Positions 9,881-21,165 are shown, counted from the first letter of the stretch. The stretch: 64,000 nucleotides of DNA from Agrilactobacillus composti DSM 18527 = JCM 14202 (GCF_001436375.1 NZ_AZGA01000077.1:1-64000), one strand, 5' to 3'. The notes: a model not told the origin generated them from the letters alone. Program-made: numbers and translations.

Positions 9881-11479
9881 TTATTTCCTACCTTTCAAAT
9901 GAGCGCGGTAATTCAACCAACGCCGTAACATCTTACCCATCAGGGGCAAACTCAGCCATTCTTTGAAGGTGAGTAATTTAAAAGCCACACACAAAATCCC
10001 AAAAACTAACAAGCCCACTAACATATTGATCAAGGTGATCACCACTGCGCTACTGCGGGTCAGTGCCATAAAACTTTGCATCCCCACCGCACCGCTGATC
10101 ACCACAAAGCCCATGACGCCTACGATCAACAACAGCTTCCAAATGAACCCCCGGGCAAAAACTGCGTGTTTCACATATGCCGGCGTACATAAAAAGATCA
10201 ATAAAGCAACCACACCAAGGGCTAATACTGTGGCAATGGCACTACCAGCGATGCCTAGGACTTCAGTCAGCTTTTGATTGATCAAAAGTTTGACCACAAA
10301 ACCCAGGATCAGCGCCAGGGTGGGAATTTTAAAACGATCTAGACTTTGTAAAACACTACTAAAGACATTAATCAAGGCCACTAGAATAACACTGATCATA
10401 TAAATCGCAATGGTCAAACTACCTTGGCTATCCCCAAAGAGCAGGCGGTTGATCCAAGGCATTAATACCATTAGACCTACTGTGGCCGCTGCTGAGAGGG
10501 CCAGGGCAATATGGGTCAATTGCTGGGTCAATTTCATAAATAAAACTGGTTTATCATTCAAACGGGCAGCACTCAAAGCCGGCAATAGGGCGGTCACAAA
10601 GGCCATGGTCACCACCAACCCCATCTGGACCAAAGGTTGGGCCCGGTCATAGACCCCCTTGAGGTCAAAGGCCACCGTGGCCCCTAACCCGCTGTGCATC
10701 AACCCTTTTGTGACAGTGAAAGAATCCACCAGCTGCATGATCACCATGGCAGCCGCAAATAAACTAATGGCGCCGCCTTCTACCCAAAAGCGTTTAATCA
10801 AGTGCCCCCAATTCAGGGGCGCTTGACTAGCTGCAACTTGGGCCAAGGGGTCGCGGCGATACCGTGGAACCATGACTAAAGCCGCCGCCAAGCCCCCCAC
10901 CAAGGCCCCGCTCATGGCGACTGCACCCATTTGATAATCGCCCCATTTAAAGTGCACATACAACCCTGCTGCCAATAAGATGATCCCCACCCGTAACAGC
11001 TGTTCCACCACTTGCGAAATCGCGGTAGGCCGCATTTCAAAAGTGCCTTGAAAATACCCGCGCAGGCAAGATAAAATGGGGGTCAATAAGAACATGAAGG
11101 CCACTACCTGAATCAAGCTCACCAGGCCACCATCCCCCATCATATGGGCGATGGCCGCGGCATTCAAAAACAATCCCAAAAAGATCAAGAGGCTAAAAAC
11201 CCCCACGATCCAAAAACTAGCCCGCAATATTTGCTTGCGGGCACCCATACTCTCCTGTTCCGCCACTAATTTGGAAATAAAGTTGGGCAAGCCAGATAAC
11301 GCCAAGGTCATCCCGATACCATAAATGGGATAGACCTGTTGATAGACGTAAAAGCCGGTATTGCCCACAATATTTTGAAAAGGCACGCGGTAAACGGCGC
11401 TCAGGATTTTTGCAATCAATGATGCCACCGACAATAATAATGCCCCACGCATTAAGTTCTTTGCATTATTTTTAGCCAT
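9881..11479 (-). CDS. Polysaccharide/lipid flippase of the MOP superfamily (YabM/SpoVB type)
   Basis: Integral membrane protein with about 14 predicted helices across 532 residues, beginning [20 protein letters not shown] and carrying the family segment [16 protein letters not shown] near residues 26-41. Relatives (YabM, SpoVB, MurJ) flip lipid-linked cell-wall or polysaccharide precursors. The exact substrate cannot be read from sequence. It is placed between mfd and rqcP as in Bacillus yabM; mfd stops only 8 bases before its start. Confidence 0.88.
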   Translation of the reverse strand: MAKNNAKNLMRGALLLSVASLIAKILSAVYRVPFQNIVGNTGFYVYQQVYPIYGIGMTLALSGLPNFISKLVAEQESMGARKQILRASFWIVGVFSLLIFLGLFLNAAAIAHMMGDGGLVSLIQVVAFMFLLTPILSCLRGYFQGTFEMRPTAISQVVEQLLRVGIILLAAGLYVHFKWGDYQMGAVAMSGALVGGLAAALVMVPRYRRDPLAQVAASQAPLNWGHLIKRFWVEGGAISLFAAAMVIMQLVDSFTVTKGLMHSGLGATVAFDLKGVYDRAQPLVQMGLVVTMAFVTALLPALSAARLNDKPVLFMKLTQQLTHIALALSAAATVGLMVLMPWINRLLFGDSQGSLTIAIYMISVILVALINVFSSVLQSLDRFKIPTLALILGFVVKLLINQKLTEVLGIAGSAIATVLALGVVALLIFLCTPAYVKHAVFARGFIWKLLLIVGVMGFVVISGAVGMQSFMALTRSSAVVITLINMLVGLLVFGILCVAFKLLTFKEWLSLPLMGKMLRRWLNYRAHLKGRK

Positions 11480-11487
11480 AGATACTC

Positions 11488-14400
11488 CTAAGCCGGCTGA
11501 TCCACATTAACCGCCACCCGGGCGGCTAAGTCAGCGACAAAATCTGTTAATTGGGGCAGCCAGTCGTCAACGGTCATTTTAGGTTGGATGATCAAGACCA
11601 CTTCGACGGCCGTTTGCACATCACTGACCGTGGCGTGCATCTTCGTTTTCGCTAACGCCTCAAAGACCCCGGCACCTGTGATCTTTTCAAAACCACTTTG
11701 GGAGATGGTCACTGTTAAGCGTTGATTTTTTTGACCAATATGTTTTACCAGCGCTTGGTCAGCTAAAAACTTCAACTTGGCCACTTGTAATAGGCGGGTC
11801 ACTTGTTCAGGATAATCCCCGAAGCGGTCGATCAAATCATCTTGAATTTCCGTTAAATCGGCTAAACTGTCGATCTGGCGGACGCGTTTGTACATTTCGA
11901 TTTTTTGCTGGGCATCTTCAATATAGTTCTCCGGAATATATGCTTCTAGTTTCAGCTCAATTTCACTATCCGTGCGTTTAGGTGCCTGTTTGCCCCGACG
12001 TTTGGCCACAGCCTCTGAGAGCATTTGCGAGTACATATCATACCCCACGCTGTCAATAAAGCCGTGTTGTTGAGAACCTAACAAATTCCCCGCGCCACGA
12101 ATGGACAAATCCCGCATGGCAATTTTAAAACCAGAGCCTAGTTCCGTAAAGTCTTTAATGGCCTGCAGCCGCTTTTCACTGACCTCAGTCAACACCTTAT
12201 CAGGCTGATAAGTGAAATAGGCATAAGCCACCCGACTGCTACGGCCCACTCGGCCCCGCAATTGATACAACTGGGATAAGCCATAGTGGTCCGCATTTTC
12301 CACAATGATGGTGTTGGCGTTTGGCATATCGATCCCTGATTCAATGATCGTCGTGGTCACCAGCACATTAAATTCATTATTCAAAAAGCTCATGATAACA
12401 TTTTCCAACTGATTTTCTGTCATTTGACCATGGGCATAAGTAATCGTGGCTTCCGGCACCAGGGCCTCCAAGCGACTGACGGTCTGTTCAATATCATTGA
12501 CCCGGTTGTGTAAATAAAAGACTTGACCGTTACGCTCTAATTCCCGCAAAATGGCTTCGCGGGTCGCTCCGGCATTTTGTTCCATCACATAAGTTTGGAT
12601 CGGATACCGGTTGGTGGGTGGCGTTTCAATCACGGATAAATCCCGTACCCCCACCATGGACATATTTAACGTTCTGGGAATTGGTGTGGCGGTTAAGGTC
12701 AAGACATCAATATTAGCTTTTAACTGCTTGATCCGCTCTTTGTGTTTGACCCCAAAGCGCTGCTCTTCATCCACGATCAAAAGCCCTAAATCTTTGAACT
12801 GCACGTCTTTTGATAACAGGCGGTGGGTCCCCACCACAATATCCAACTGTCCTTTTTTGAGTTCTTTAAGGTCTTCAGTCATTTGGGCTTTGGTCTGAAA
12901 CCGGGATAACACCCCAATAGATACGGGGAAATCTGCAAATCGTGCCAGCATGGTTTCATAATGCTGCTGGGCTAAGATGGTGGTAGGTACTAGGAAAGCT
13001 ACTTGTTTGCCATCTTGAACAGCTTTAAAAGCGGCTCGCAAAGCCACTTCGGTCTTCCCAAAACCCACATCCCCCACTAATAAGCGATCCATGGGTTGGC
13101 TGGATTCCATGTCGTGTTTTATTTCATCGGCACTGCGCAATTGATCTGGGGTCTCAGAATAAGGAAAAGCCGCTTCAAATTCCCGCTGGTAAGCATTATC
13201 TGGGGAAAAAGCAAAGCCTTTTTCCGCGGCCCTTTGAGCATACAATTCAATTAAATCATCGGCAATATCTTCGATCCGTGCCGCAACTTTACGCTTGGTC
13301 TTCTGCCATTCCGTACCGCCCAATTTATTTACATGGGGTGATTTACCCTCTGAAGCTACATATTTTTGGACTAAGTTTAACTGGGATACCGGGATAAATA
13401 GCTTGGCATTATTTTGATACAAAATCGATAGGTAGTCTTGTTTCACCCCATCTACAGCCATAGTCTGGGTGCCTAAAAACTTCCCGATCCCATGATTCAC
13501 GTGGACCACATAATCTCCAGGTTTGAGGTCATTATAACTTTTGATCCGCTCAGCATTATCAATGGCCAAGCTGCGGACTTTTTTCTTGGGAGGTTGATTA
13601 AATAGCTCTTGTTCGGTTAAAACCACGACTTTATTGTCGGGTTGTTCAAAGCCGGATTGCAATACGCCAGGAATCAATTGAACGCGTTGGGGTTCAATCC
13701 CTTCCGGCCCCGTCATGAGACTGTCAATTTCAAAATCCCGAAAAGTGTTGGCCACTTTATCCAAACGGGCCGCCTGAGCAATCAATACTACCACCGTAGC
13801 TTTATCTTTACGCCAACGGTCCATTTCTGTTTTGATCATGGGCATTTGGCTAAAGAACTTTTGCGGTGTCCGGGCTTTTAAATTGCTAATTTTATCTAAA
13901 CGTAACCGGCCCATGCCCTTTTGGAACAAAGATAGGTAAATTCGCGGCCGTTTATCTTTTTTTAATTGATTCAAAAAATCCTGGTCCAGTTTTTCGGCCG
14001 TTATGATTTGGCCATGATCCAATAAGTCCGTCTGCCAATTGGCAGTTTCTGCAATATGCGCCTGGTTTTGTTCTTGTAAGCGGGTGTAATCATCCACCAA
14101 CACCACGTCGTCAGGTTGCAAGAAGTCTAGCAAGGTATGGACCTTTGGCAATAATTCATGGATAAACAAACCCAAGTTCTCTGGGCGCTCCCCACTTTGC
14201 AGTAGATCGATCACATGCTGTACTTGTTGGCCAAGGGCTTGTTGCAACTTAGGATCTTGTTCTAAAGTCAACAAGCGCTGATCCAAGGCTGCTTGCAGTT
14301 TGTCCCCAGCTTGGGTCAACTGGGCTTTGGTCAAGACCAGCTCGGTTGCCGGTAGAATTTCCACTTGATCCAGCTTTTCAATGCTGCGTTGGGTCTCTGG

Positions 14401-15018
14401 ATCAAAGCTGCGCAGACTATCCACGTCAGTATCAAACAGCTCAATGCGAATGGGCAAACTGGCATTGATGGGAAAAATATCAATAATATCTCCCCGCAGG
14501 GCAAATTCCCCAGGTGAGGCCACTAGCTTCTGGCGATTATAGCCCATGACACCTAGTTTTTGGGTCAAATCGGTGGGATCCACTGTTGATTCCATGTCAA
14601 TTTCAATGGCATATTGTTTAAAGGTGGCTGGGTCTGGGAGAATCTTTTGAATGCCCGCTAAAGTAGTCAAGACAATTGTAGGCTGATCTTGCACCAAGCG
14701 ATTCATGGTAATGACTCGCTGGGAGCGAAACTCTGGTGAACTAAACGCAGTTTCAGCAGCTAATACCTCGGCCGCTGGAAAAGTTTGGATCTGATCTTCA
14801 TCAATTAAACTGCTTAAATCACTATTTAAATAATCCAATTGCTGACTATTGGCCAAGACCACTAAAATACTGCGTTGGGCCTTTTGAAAAAGCCCCGCCA
14901 GCCAAACTGACCGGGCTGAGCCTTCTAGGCCAGTGACCAATTGCCGGAAATCTGGCTGTAAATTATCAGCTACTTGTGAAATTTGACCACTTTGATCAAA
15001 TAATTCCATTAAGTTCAA
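11488..15018 (-). CDS. mfd: Transcription-repair coupling factor Mfd
   Basis: Large ATPase that removes RNA polymerase stalled at DNA damage and recruits UvrA. Order visible: N-terminal UvrB-like module, RNA polymerase-interaction domain (about 490-560: GDYVVHVNHGIGKFLG), then superfamily 2 helicase core with Walker A GDVGFGKTEVALRAA, DEEQ box (LLIVDEEQRFGV) and motif VI QLRGRVGRS, and the C-terminal regulatory domain. About 1176 residues is full length. AGGAGG lies 8 bases before a TTG at 15018, which I prefer. The in-frame ATG at 15009 is too far and the TTG at 15024 too near. Confidence 0.97.
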   Translation of the reverse strand: MNLMELFDQSGQISQVADNLQPDFRQLVTGLEGSARSVWLAGLFQKAQRSILVVLANSQQLDYLNSDLSSLIDEDQIQTFPAAEVLAAETAFSSPEFRSQRVITMNRLVQDQPTIVLTTLAGIQKILPDPATFKQYAIEIDMESTVDPTDLTQKLGVMGYNRQKLVASPGEFALRGDIIDIFPINASLPIRIELFDTDVDSLRSFDPETQRSIEKLDQVEILPATELVLTKAQLTQAGDKLQAALDQRLLTLEQDPKLQQALGQQVQHVIDLLQSGERPENLGLFIHELLPKVHTLLDFLQPDDVVLVDDYTRLQEQNQAHIAETANWQTDLLDHGQIITAEKLDQDFLNQLKKDKRPRIYLSLFQKGMGRLRLDKISNLKARTPQKFFSQMPMIKTEMDRWRKDKATVVVLIAQAARLDKVANTFRDFEIDSLMTGPEGIEPQRVQLIPGVLQSGFEQPDNKVVVLTEQELFNQPPKKKVRSLAIDNAERIKSYNDLKPGDYVVHVNHGIGKFLGTQTMAVDGVKQDYLSILYQNNAKLFIPVSQLNLVQKYVASEGKSPHVNKLGGTEWQKTKRKVAARIEDIADDLIELYAQRAAEKGFAFSPDNAYQREFEAAFPYSETPDQLRSADEIKHDMESSQPMDRLLVGDVGFGKTEVALRAAFKAVQDGKQVAFLVPTTILAQQHYETMLARFADFPVSIGVLSRFQTKAQMTEDLKELKKGQLDIVVGTHRLLSKDVQFKDLGLLIVDEEQRFGVKHKERIKQLKANIDVLTLTATPIPRTLNMSMVGVRDLSVIETPPTNRYPIQTYVMEQNAGATREAILRELERNGQVFYLHNRVNDIEQTVSRLEALVPEATITYAHGQMTENQLENVIMSFLNNEFNVLVTTTIIESGIDMPNANTIIVENADHYGLSQLYQLRGRVGRSSRVAYAYFTYQPDKVLTEVSEKRLQAIKDFTELGSGFKIAMRDLSIRGAGNLLGSQQHGFIDSVGYDMYSQMLSEAVAKRRGKQAPKRTDSEIELKLEAYIPENYIEDAQQKIEMYKRVRQIDSLADLTEIQDDLIDRFGDYPEQVTRLLQVAKLKFLADQALVKHIGQKNQRLTVTISQSGFEKITGAGVFEALAKTKMHATVSDVQTAVEVVLIIQPKMTVDDWLPQLTDFVADLAARVAVNVDQPA

Positions 15019-15036
15019 AAGCAAAACCCTCCTAAC

Positions 15037-15597
15037 TCAACCATTAAAGCGGTTCATGATATCTTGTTGACTGGCACCTTCTAACCAAGCAATGGCCGCA
15101 GCAGTGGCCCGATCAAAGGCCGAAGCCATGGTAATTTGATCATCTTGATCAAAAGGGGTCAACACCCAATCCACCACTTTGCTGCGCTTAGGATGTTGAA
15201 TCCCAATCTTCAAGCGATTGAAAGACTCTGTCTGCAAAGCCGCGATAATACTCTTGATCCCATTATGGCCCCCGGAAGAACCCTTAGCCCGCAGCCGCAG
15301 TTTGCCCAAGGTCAAATCCATGTCATCTTGAATGACTAATAGGTCTTTGGGGGCAATGTGGTAATAGCGCATTAAGGGTCCCACTGCACGGCCAGAGTCG
15401 TTCATATAGGTCAGTGGTTTGACCAGAAATACTTTTTCATCATTATATTGAAAGCTGGTGAATTTAGCTTCAAAGTCTTTTTTTGTCAGTGCTTGATCTA
15501 ATTTTTGACTGATTTCATCTATGACGGTAAAGCCTACATTATGTTTCGTGTGGGCATAGCGTTTACCTGGATTGCCCAGGCCAACAATAATTTTCAA
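15037..15597 (-). CDS. pth: Peptidyl-tRNA hydrolase
   Basis: Frees tRNA from peptidyl-tRNAs that drop off the ribosome. Signature LKIIVGLGNPGKRYAHTKHNVGF contains the catalytic His of HNVGF, followed by KPLTYMNDSGRAVGPL and the GSSGGHNGIKSI segment. I use the TTG at 15597, six bases after GTGGAGGAC. This gives the normal start KIIVGLGNPG and about 186 residues. Mfd follows 18 bases later, the standard pth-mfd order of Firmicutes. Confidence 0.96.
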   Translation of the reverse strand: MKIIVGLGNPGKRYAHTKHNVGFTVIDEISQKLDQALTKKDFEAKFTSFQYNDEKVFLVKPLTYMNDSGRAVGPLMRYYHIAPKDLLVIQDDMDLTLGKLRLRAKGSSGGHNGIKSIIAALQTESFNRLKIGIQHPKRSKVVDWVLTPFDQDDQITMASAFDRATAAAIAWLEGASQQDIMNRFNG

Positions 15598-15750
15598 AAT
15601 AGTCCTCCACAATTCGAAAACACCAGACCGCCAACGGTAGCCTAGTGTGGTTTTTTAGATACTTGCGTTGTTTTAGTATACCATAACTACCATTGAGGCG
15701 TGAGATTTGAGTTCAAATGATCACTGCCCAGGACCAATACTAATGTTTGC

Positions 15751-16326
15751 TTAAAAAAGCGATCTTTTCCCCCGGAAATGTTTTGCTTTTTGAACCCATT
15801 TTTCACGAATATACGGAAACACAACTTCTCGGACAGCGCCCACAAGTGCTTCATCGCTTTCAGCTGCATCCTCAGGATAAAACAATCGATAATCAGCGGC
15901 CATAATTTGGGCAGCATTGGTGGCGAACATTAAAGACCAGTCGTACCCTTCTGGCTTTTGGGCATGACGTTGTAATAAGTTACCATGATTCAAACAACTA
16001 TTCCAAGCATCGCTACTAAAGGCCAGGCATATTTCATCAGGTATATCCAATGTGAGTAAATATCGGGAGGCTCGATTGGCCGCCATGACCCGATAATAGC
16101 CCCCACTAAAGTAATCAAAGCGATCAAAAGCCCAAAAAAGGCCCTGATTCCAACCAAACGTATAATGCTTTTGTTGCGCATAATTTTGGTAAATGAATTG
16201 ATAAGGCCGTTTAAAATCATGCCAATGCCGTTGCTGGGGAATTGCTTTTTGAAACACCGAATACACGATACCTTGTCCTTGTAATTGCCGCATCACTGCT
16301 GGTAGTTGCACTGTAAAAACCCGCAT
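15751..16326 (-). CDS. Hypothetical protein
   Basis: I do not recognise this 191-residue protein. It begins MRVFTVQLPAVMRQLQGQGI and is soluble, rich in Tyr, Phe, Trp and Gln (for example RHWHDFKRPYQFIYQ and FDRFDYFSGGYYRVM), with no membrane helix or known catalytic motif. The start vaguely recalls DUF3841 proteins, but their diagnostic middle is absent. ATG 16326 follows a run of G (TAGGGGGGC). It stands alone between pth and ldh, transcribed toward pth. Codon use looks like the neighbours, and the frame is open with a good ribosome site, so I think it is real. Confidence 0.7.
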   Translation of the reverse strand: MRVFTVQLPAVMRQLQGQGIVYSVFQKAIPQQRHWHDFKRPYQFIYQNYAQQKHYTFGWNQGLFWAFDRFDYFSGGYYRVMAANRASRYLLTLDIPDEICLAFSSDAWNSCLNHGNLLQRHAQKPEGYDWSLMFATNAAQIMAADYRLFYPEDAAESDEALVGAVREVVFPYIREKWVQKAKHFRGKRSLF

Positions 16327-16361
16327 CAATAGCCCCCCTATTTATCTTAAGATTCAACTTA

Positions 16362-16390
16362 TGCCTTAACAGGATACCGCACTTAAGGCA
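16362..16390. repeat. Inverted repeat TGCCTTAA / TTAAGGCA between divergent genes
   Basis: Perfect eight-base arms at 16362-16369 and 16383-16390 separated by 13 bases. There is no T tract, so it is not a terminator. It lies in the 280-base divergent spacer between the unknown gene and ldh and may be an operator. A second, imperfect pair TCTTTTTC / GAAAAAGA lies at about 16491-16530. Confidence 0.4.
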
Positions 16391-16559
16391 AAACGTCAGG
16401 TATCAAGAAGCAAGTGATATTTATGCAAAATTTGTTCTTTATTGAGCGAGTCTAGTTTTACTGTGGTAACGTTCTTTCACTTGCTGTATCAGTCTTTTTC
16501 ACGAATTCTAAGAAATAAATGAAAAAGATACAGAAAATACCCCGACATCGTGAAAATTG

Positions 16560-16568
16560 TGTTATACT
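16560..16568 (+). promoter_or_regulatory. ldh extended -10 promoter
   Basis: TGTTATACT is an extended -10 (TG at 16560-16561, TATACT at 16563-16568). The -35 region is poor (CCGACA at 15-base spacing). A high-output gene with a weak -35 suggests help from an activator or reliance on the extended -10. Confidence 0.6.
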
Positions 16569-16602
16569 ATTTTTGATAAAATTTGTTTCCTAGAAAGGAT
16601 GA

Positions 16603-17589
<987 letters not shown>

Positions 17590-17609
17590 TCTTAAATGTT
17601 TCTAAACAG

Positions 17610-17641
17610 GAGAATCGGTACTTACCGGTTCTCTTTTTTTT
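17610..17641 (+). terminator. ldh terminator
   Basis: Ten-base stem GAGAATCGGT (17610-17619) with ACCGGTTCTC (17624-17633), one mismatch, then eight or more T. Confidence 0.9.
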
Positions 17642-17777
17642 AAATCAAAATGCCGACTATTATAAATTTATAAAGATAGCCAAATATCGGCTTTATAGAT
17701 GGCTTAAAAGTCGCCAAAGCTGTCATTAGGTGGTATGATACGTTGTATAACCACATAGGAATGGAGGACTTAACTCC

Positions 17778-19154
17778 TTGAAAATAAAGAAAAAATTACC
17801 CGTTGCCTTAATTGCCGGTTTGTTTGCGGTGGTACTGGTTTACTTATTGATGACCTTTCGTTATCAAAATGTTTTCTTGCCCCACACGACTTATTCTGGC
17901 ATCAGTATTGCCGGCAAAACCCCAGATCAAGCCAATCAACTTTTGCAACAACGTTTAAAAACGCAAAAGTATCAGGTCAAGGACGCCAATAAGACCCTCT
18001 TGACCTTTACTGGTTCTGATCTGGACATCAACCACGACTACACCAACCAACTCAAACAGTTAAAGGCTAAGCAAAATCCTTGGGCTTGGACATTAACTGC
18101 TATCGCAGCGCCGGTTAGTCAAGAAGGCCCGGACAAGTTAAATTTAAGTTCGGACAAAGCTCAGAAATTATATGATGATATCATGGCTAAAACCAAGGAT
18201 AATCGGACCATGACTGAAAATGCGACAATCGTTAAGAAGGATAATACCTTTAGCATTAAAAAAGAAGTCTATGGAACCAATATTGATGAGCAAAAATTAA
18301 AGCAAGATATTCAAACCAGCATCTCTGAAGGCAAGACCGATGTTGATCTGAAATCAGCTTATGCCAAACCAACAATTCTATCTGATAATGCCAAATTGCA
18401 AAGCAACCTGGCAACTATCAAAAAAATAGCTGGTTTAAAAGCCACCTATCAAATCGGCAATGATACGGTGACGATCCCCAGTGAGAAGCTTAGTAGCTGG
18501 CTGACTTATAACGATGGCAAGATTCAATTAGATGAAGCTAGCGTGAAGCAGTATGTCAGCGACTTAAATACTAAGTACAGCACCATCGGTAAGACCCGCG
18601 ACTTTAAGACCACCGCCGGGACTGAAGTTAAAGTCCCTGCTGGTACTTACGGCTGGAGCTTAAAGGTCAACAGCGAAACTGCCGCTTTAAGCGCTGAGAT
18701 CCTCAAGGGTCAAGACTTCACCAGAAAACCTTTGACCCAAGGCTTTGGTTATAATGATGCGGGCACAGATATTGGCAATACTTACGTAGAAGTTAGCAAA
18801 TCTGCCCAACACATGTGGGTCTATAAAGACGGCAAACAAGTCATCAGTACCGATGTGGTCACAGGTAAACCTGGCCAAGATACCCCATCTGGTGTCTTCG
18901 TAGTTTGGAACAAAGTTAGAAATACTGATCTAAAAGGTACCAACGATGACGGGACACCTTATTCTTCACCCGTTAGCTACTGGATGCCAATTGATTATAC
19001 TGGTGTGGGCTTGCATGATTCTTCATGGCAGCCTCAATATGGTGGCACTTGGTATGTGAACCATGGTTCTCATGGCTGTGTGAATACCCCACCTAGCGTG
19101 ATGAGCCAAGTCTATGCGGATGTGGCCATGAATACACCAGTCATTGTTTACTAG
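17778..19154 (+). CDS. L,D-transpeptidase (YkuD) with peptidoglycan-binding domain
   Basis: Membrane-anchored cell-wall enzyme. N-terminal signal anchor KLPVALIAGLFAVVLVYLLM, then a PG_binding_4-type region repeated over about 40-320, then a C-terminal YkuD domain. The catalytic signature is SHGCVN, with nucleophile C434, preceded by GVGLHDSS. Such enzymes form 3-3 cross-links or attach proteins, insensitive to most beta-lactams other than carbapenems. The start is TTG 17778 behind TGGAGGAC. It lies between ldh and a bidirectional terminator and appears monocistronic. Confidence 0.92.
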   Translation: MKIKKKLPVALIAGLFAVVLVYLLMTFRYQNVFLPHTTYSGISIAGKTPDQANQLLQQRLKTQKYQVKDANKTLLTFTGSDLDINHDYTNQLKQLKAKQNPWAWTLTAIAAPVSQEGPDKLNLSSDKAQKLYDDIMAKTKDNRTMTENATIVKKDNTFSIKKEVYGTNIDEQKLKQDIQTSISEGKTDVDLKSAYAKPTILSDNAKLQSNLATIKKIAGLKATYQIGNDTVTIPSEKLSSWLTYNDGKIQLDEASVKQYVSDLNTKYSTIGKTRDFKTTAGTEVKVPAGTYGWSLKVNSETAALSAEILKGQDFTRKPLTQGFGYNDAGTDIGNTYVEVSKSAQHMWVYKDGKQVISTDVVTGKPGQDTPSGVFVVWNKVRNTDLKGTNDDGTPYSSPVSYWMPIDYTGVGLHDSSWQPQYGGTWYVNHGSHGCVNTPPSVMSQVYADVAMNTPVIVY

Positions 19155-19161
19155 TTCAAAT

Positions 19162-19203
19162 AAAAAAAGTTTCGAACAATTAAAAGTTCGAAACTTTTTT
19201 TTA
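19162..19203. terminator. Bidirectional terminator between the L,D-transpeptidase and trmR
   Basis: Nearly perfect 16-base stem (19162-19177 with 19186-19202) rich in A on one arm and T on the other, so it can stop transcription from both convergent genes. Confidence 0.92.
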
Positions 19204-19205
19204 TG

Positions 19206-19871
19206 CTATTTTTTGGTAACCAGCAACAAACCATCCCCCAAGGGTAGGACGCTGGAAATTAAAGTCGGATCATTAAAAACAGTTGCAAACAACTTGTTCA
19301 AGTTTTTGTGGATGCCGTGATTACGATGTTTAATCGTACTCAAAGGCTGTAGGACCGTCCCGCCTTGGAAGATGTCATCGATCAATAAGATGCCGCGTTT
19401 GGATAGGAGTTCTAAACACCGGGGTAAAAAAGTCACATATTTGGACTTGGCACTATCCATGAAAATGAAATCATACGTCGGTTTTAAGGTAGGTAAAATA
19501 TCCACCGCATCCCCCTGTAGCAATTCAATGCGCTGGGTAAGTTCAAATCGTTTAAAATTGGCCTGGGCGGCTTGGATCATTTCATCATAGCGATCAATGG
19601 TGGTGATTTTAGTGGTATCGGGTGTACTCAAAGCCATCATGATGGCAGAAAAGCCGACAGCGGTGCCAATTTCTAAAATTGCCTGGGGCTCAAGGATTCT
19701 TAATAAAACTCTAAAGAAGTTGACAGTTTCATGAGGAATCACTGGTACCCCCTGGGCGTGAACTTCATCTTCAAATTGTTTCAATGGTCCCGTTAAGGGC
19801 TGCTGTTGGTGTCGTAGAAAATTTAAAATATTTTCATCAATCACTGGTCGGTGCATCATTTCATTTCTCAT
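19206..19871 (-). CDS. trmR: SAM-dependent O-methyltransferase, TrmR-like
   Basis: Class I methyltransferase of the CCoAOMT-like family. The SAM site ILEIGTAVGFSAIMMAL is at about residues 61-77, the acidic metal-binding step is FIFMDSAKSKY, and LLIDDIFQGG follows. This matches Bacillus YrrM/TrmR, which methylates 5-hydroxyuridine at the wobble position of tRNAs. Length 221 is normal. It is convergent with the L,D-transpeptidase gene; its stop overlaps the end of their shared terminator. The subfamily assignment is probable; the methyltransferase call is firm. Confidence 0.88.
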   Translation of the reverse strand: MRNEMMHRPVIDENILNFLRHQQQPLTGPLKQFEDEVHAQGVPVIPHETVNFFRVLLRILEPQAILEIGTAVGFSAIMMALSTPDTTKITTIDRYDEMIQAAQANFKRFELTQRIELLQGDAVDILPTLKPTYDFIFMDSAKSKYVTFLPRCLELLSKRGILLIDDIFQGGTVLQPLSTIKHRNHGIHKNLNKLFATVFNDPTLISSVLPLGDGLLLVTKK

Positions 19872-19988
19872 AATGTATTTAGGCTCCTAATAATTTTGTA
19901 AGATAAACTGACTAAAGTTCGTTTCTATGGTATGATTGTTCAGGCAAATAACTCATTATTCCATTTATCCAGAAAGTAGGTTCGCCTT

Positions 19989-20660
19989 ATGTTAATTAAA
20001 CCTTTAGTTCGTCGTAAAGAATCTTTAACCACTGTGCCAGAAACTGCGACGCTTGAAGAAGCTCTAAAAGTCCTAGAAGAATCCGGCTTTCGCTGTGTCC
20101 CTATTTTAGATGAGACCGGCCGGCTTTTCAGAGGCAACATTTATAAAATGCATATCTATCGGCATAAATCTCGGGGCGGTGATATGACTTTACCCGTCAC
20201 TAATTTATTAAAAAACGCCACCAAGACCATTAACATCCAGTCGCCTTTCTTCCGTGTCTTCTTTGATATCAAGGACTTACCTTATATCACTGTCTTAGAC
20301 GAAGATAACAACTTCTATGGTATTTTAACACATAACCAATTGTTAGGGGCATTGTCTGAGGCTTGGAACATCAACATCAGTAGTTATGTCCTCACCGTGA
20401 CCTCCACAGGCCAACAAGGTGAATTGTACCAAATGTCTAAGATCATTGCCAAATACGTGTCTATTTCTGGTTGTATGACCCTAGACGCCAAGGAAGAAAA
20501 CTTTGTTCGGCGGACTTTGTTCACCTTACCAGCCGGTGTGGATGAAGCGACGGTCAATTTAGTGGTGGAACGGTTAGAAAAGAAAGGCTTCCCCGTTGTG
20601 GAAATTGATGATCTGCAAAATGACCGAATTTTACGGGACAACGATACTTTTACCAGATAA
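19989..20660 (+). CDS. cbpA: CBS-domain protein, CbpA-like c-di-AMP receptor
   Basis: Two CBS repeats (about 10-65 and 80-140: VPILDETGRLFRGNI and ITVLDEDNNFYGILTHNQLL) followed by an ACT-like C-terminal domain (about 150-215). This CBS-CBS-ACT layout is that of the cyclic di-AMP binding protein CbpA of Listeria and lactic acid bacteria; the binding is inferred. Cytoplasmic, no catalytic residues. It is transcribed divergently from trmR and ends at a bidirectional terminator shared with mazF. The start is ATG 19989 behind AGAAAGTAGG. Confidence 0.8.
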   Translation: MLIKPLVRRKESLTTVPETATLEEALKVLEESGFRCVPILDETGRLFRGNIYKMHIYRHKSRGGDMTLPVTNLLKNATKTINIQSPFFRVFFDIKDLPYITVLDEDNNFYGILTHNQLLGALSEAWNINISSYVLTVTSTGQQGELYQMSKIIAKYVSISGCMTLDAKEENFVRRTLFTLPAGVDEATVNLVVERLEKKGFPVVEIDDLQNDRILRDNDTFTR

Positions 20661-20686
20661 GTCAAGTCTTATTGTTAAAGCCCAAA

Positions 20687-20731
20687 TCAAAAAGGATTAA
20701 CTTCAGAGCAAATTGAGGTTAATCCTTTTTT
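20687..20731. terminator. Bidirectional terminator between cbpA and mazF
   Basis: Stem AAAAAGGATTAAC / GTTAATCCTTTTT (about 20689-20704 with 20715-20731). A and T tails on both sides serve both convergent units. Confidence 0.9.
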
Positions 20732-20743
20732 TCCGTTCATTTA

Positions 20744-21148
20744 TTATTTATGATTGGCATTTTCTTGCTTATGTATGTGACTAGATTGCAAACTAGTTGC
20801 ATCTAGGCCACAACTGACAATCAACGCACGGTCAACTTCGGCCATCTTATCCGGGGATAATTGGGTCACCTTATCCTTTAAGCGTTGCTTATCGATGGTA
20901 CGAATCTGCTCCAAAAGCACCACGGAATTGCGTTCAATACCATCCTTCTTAGCCACGAGGCCGACATGGGTGGGCATTTTGGGTTTTTGGATTTTAGCCG
21001 TGATAGCTGCGACGATCACAGTTGGGCTAAAATGATTACCTACATTATTTTGAATAATCAAGACGGGTCGCAGACCACCTTGTTCTGAACCGATCACCGG
21101 TGATAAATCGGCATAAAAGATATCCCCGCGCTTCACAACAAGATCCAT
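20744..21148 (-). CDS. mazF: MazF/PemK-type mRNA endoribonuclease toxin
   Basis: Sequence-specific RNase of the MazF family, close to Bacillus NdoA/EndoA. Family marks: [21 protein letters not shown], then [17 protein letters not shown] and the end SCGLD. I start at ATG 21148, 9 bases after a GAGGGGGG site; a GTG at 21154 is only 3 bases from it. The antitoxin gene lies immediately upstream and alr and acpS precede it, the same chromosomal alr-ndoAI-ndoA order as Bacillus. This suggests a fixed housekeeping toxin-antitoxin pair rather than a mobile one. Confidence 0.94.
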   Translation of the reverse strand: MDLVVKRGDIFYADLSPVIGSEQGGLRPVLIIQNNVGNHFSPTVIVAAITAKIQKPKMPTHVGLVAKKDGIERNSVVLLEQIRTIDKQRLKDKVTQLSPDKMAEVDRALIVSCGLDATSLQSSHIHKQENANHK

Positions 21149-21165
21149 GGACACTGTCCCCCCTC

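Noticed and set aside
16455-16480. CcpA (cre) site at TGGTAACGTTCTTT upstream of ldh
   Set aside because: Only about 10 of 14 positions match the consensus and the right half lacks CA; not reliable without more evidence.
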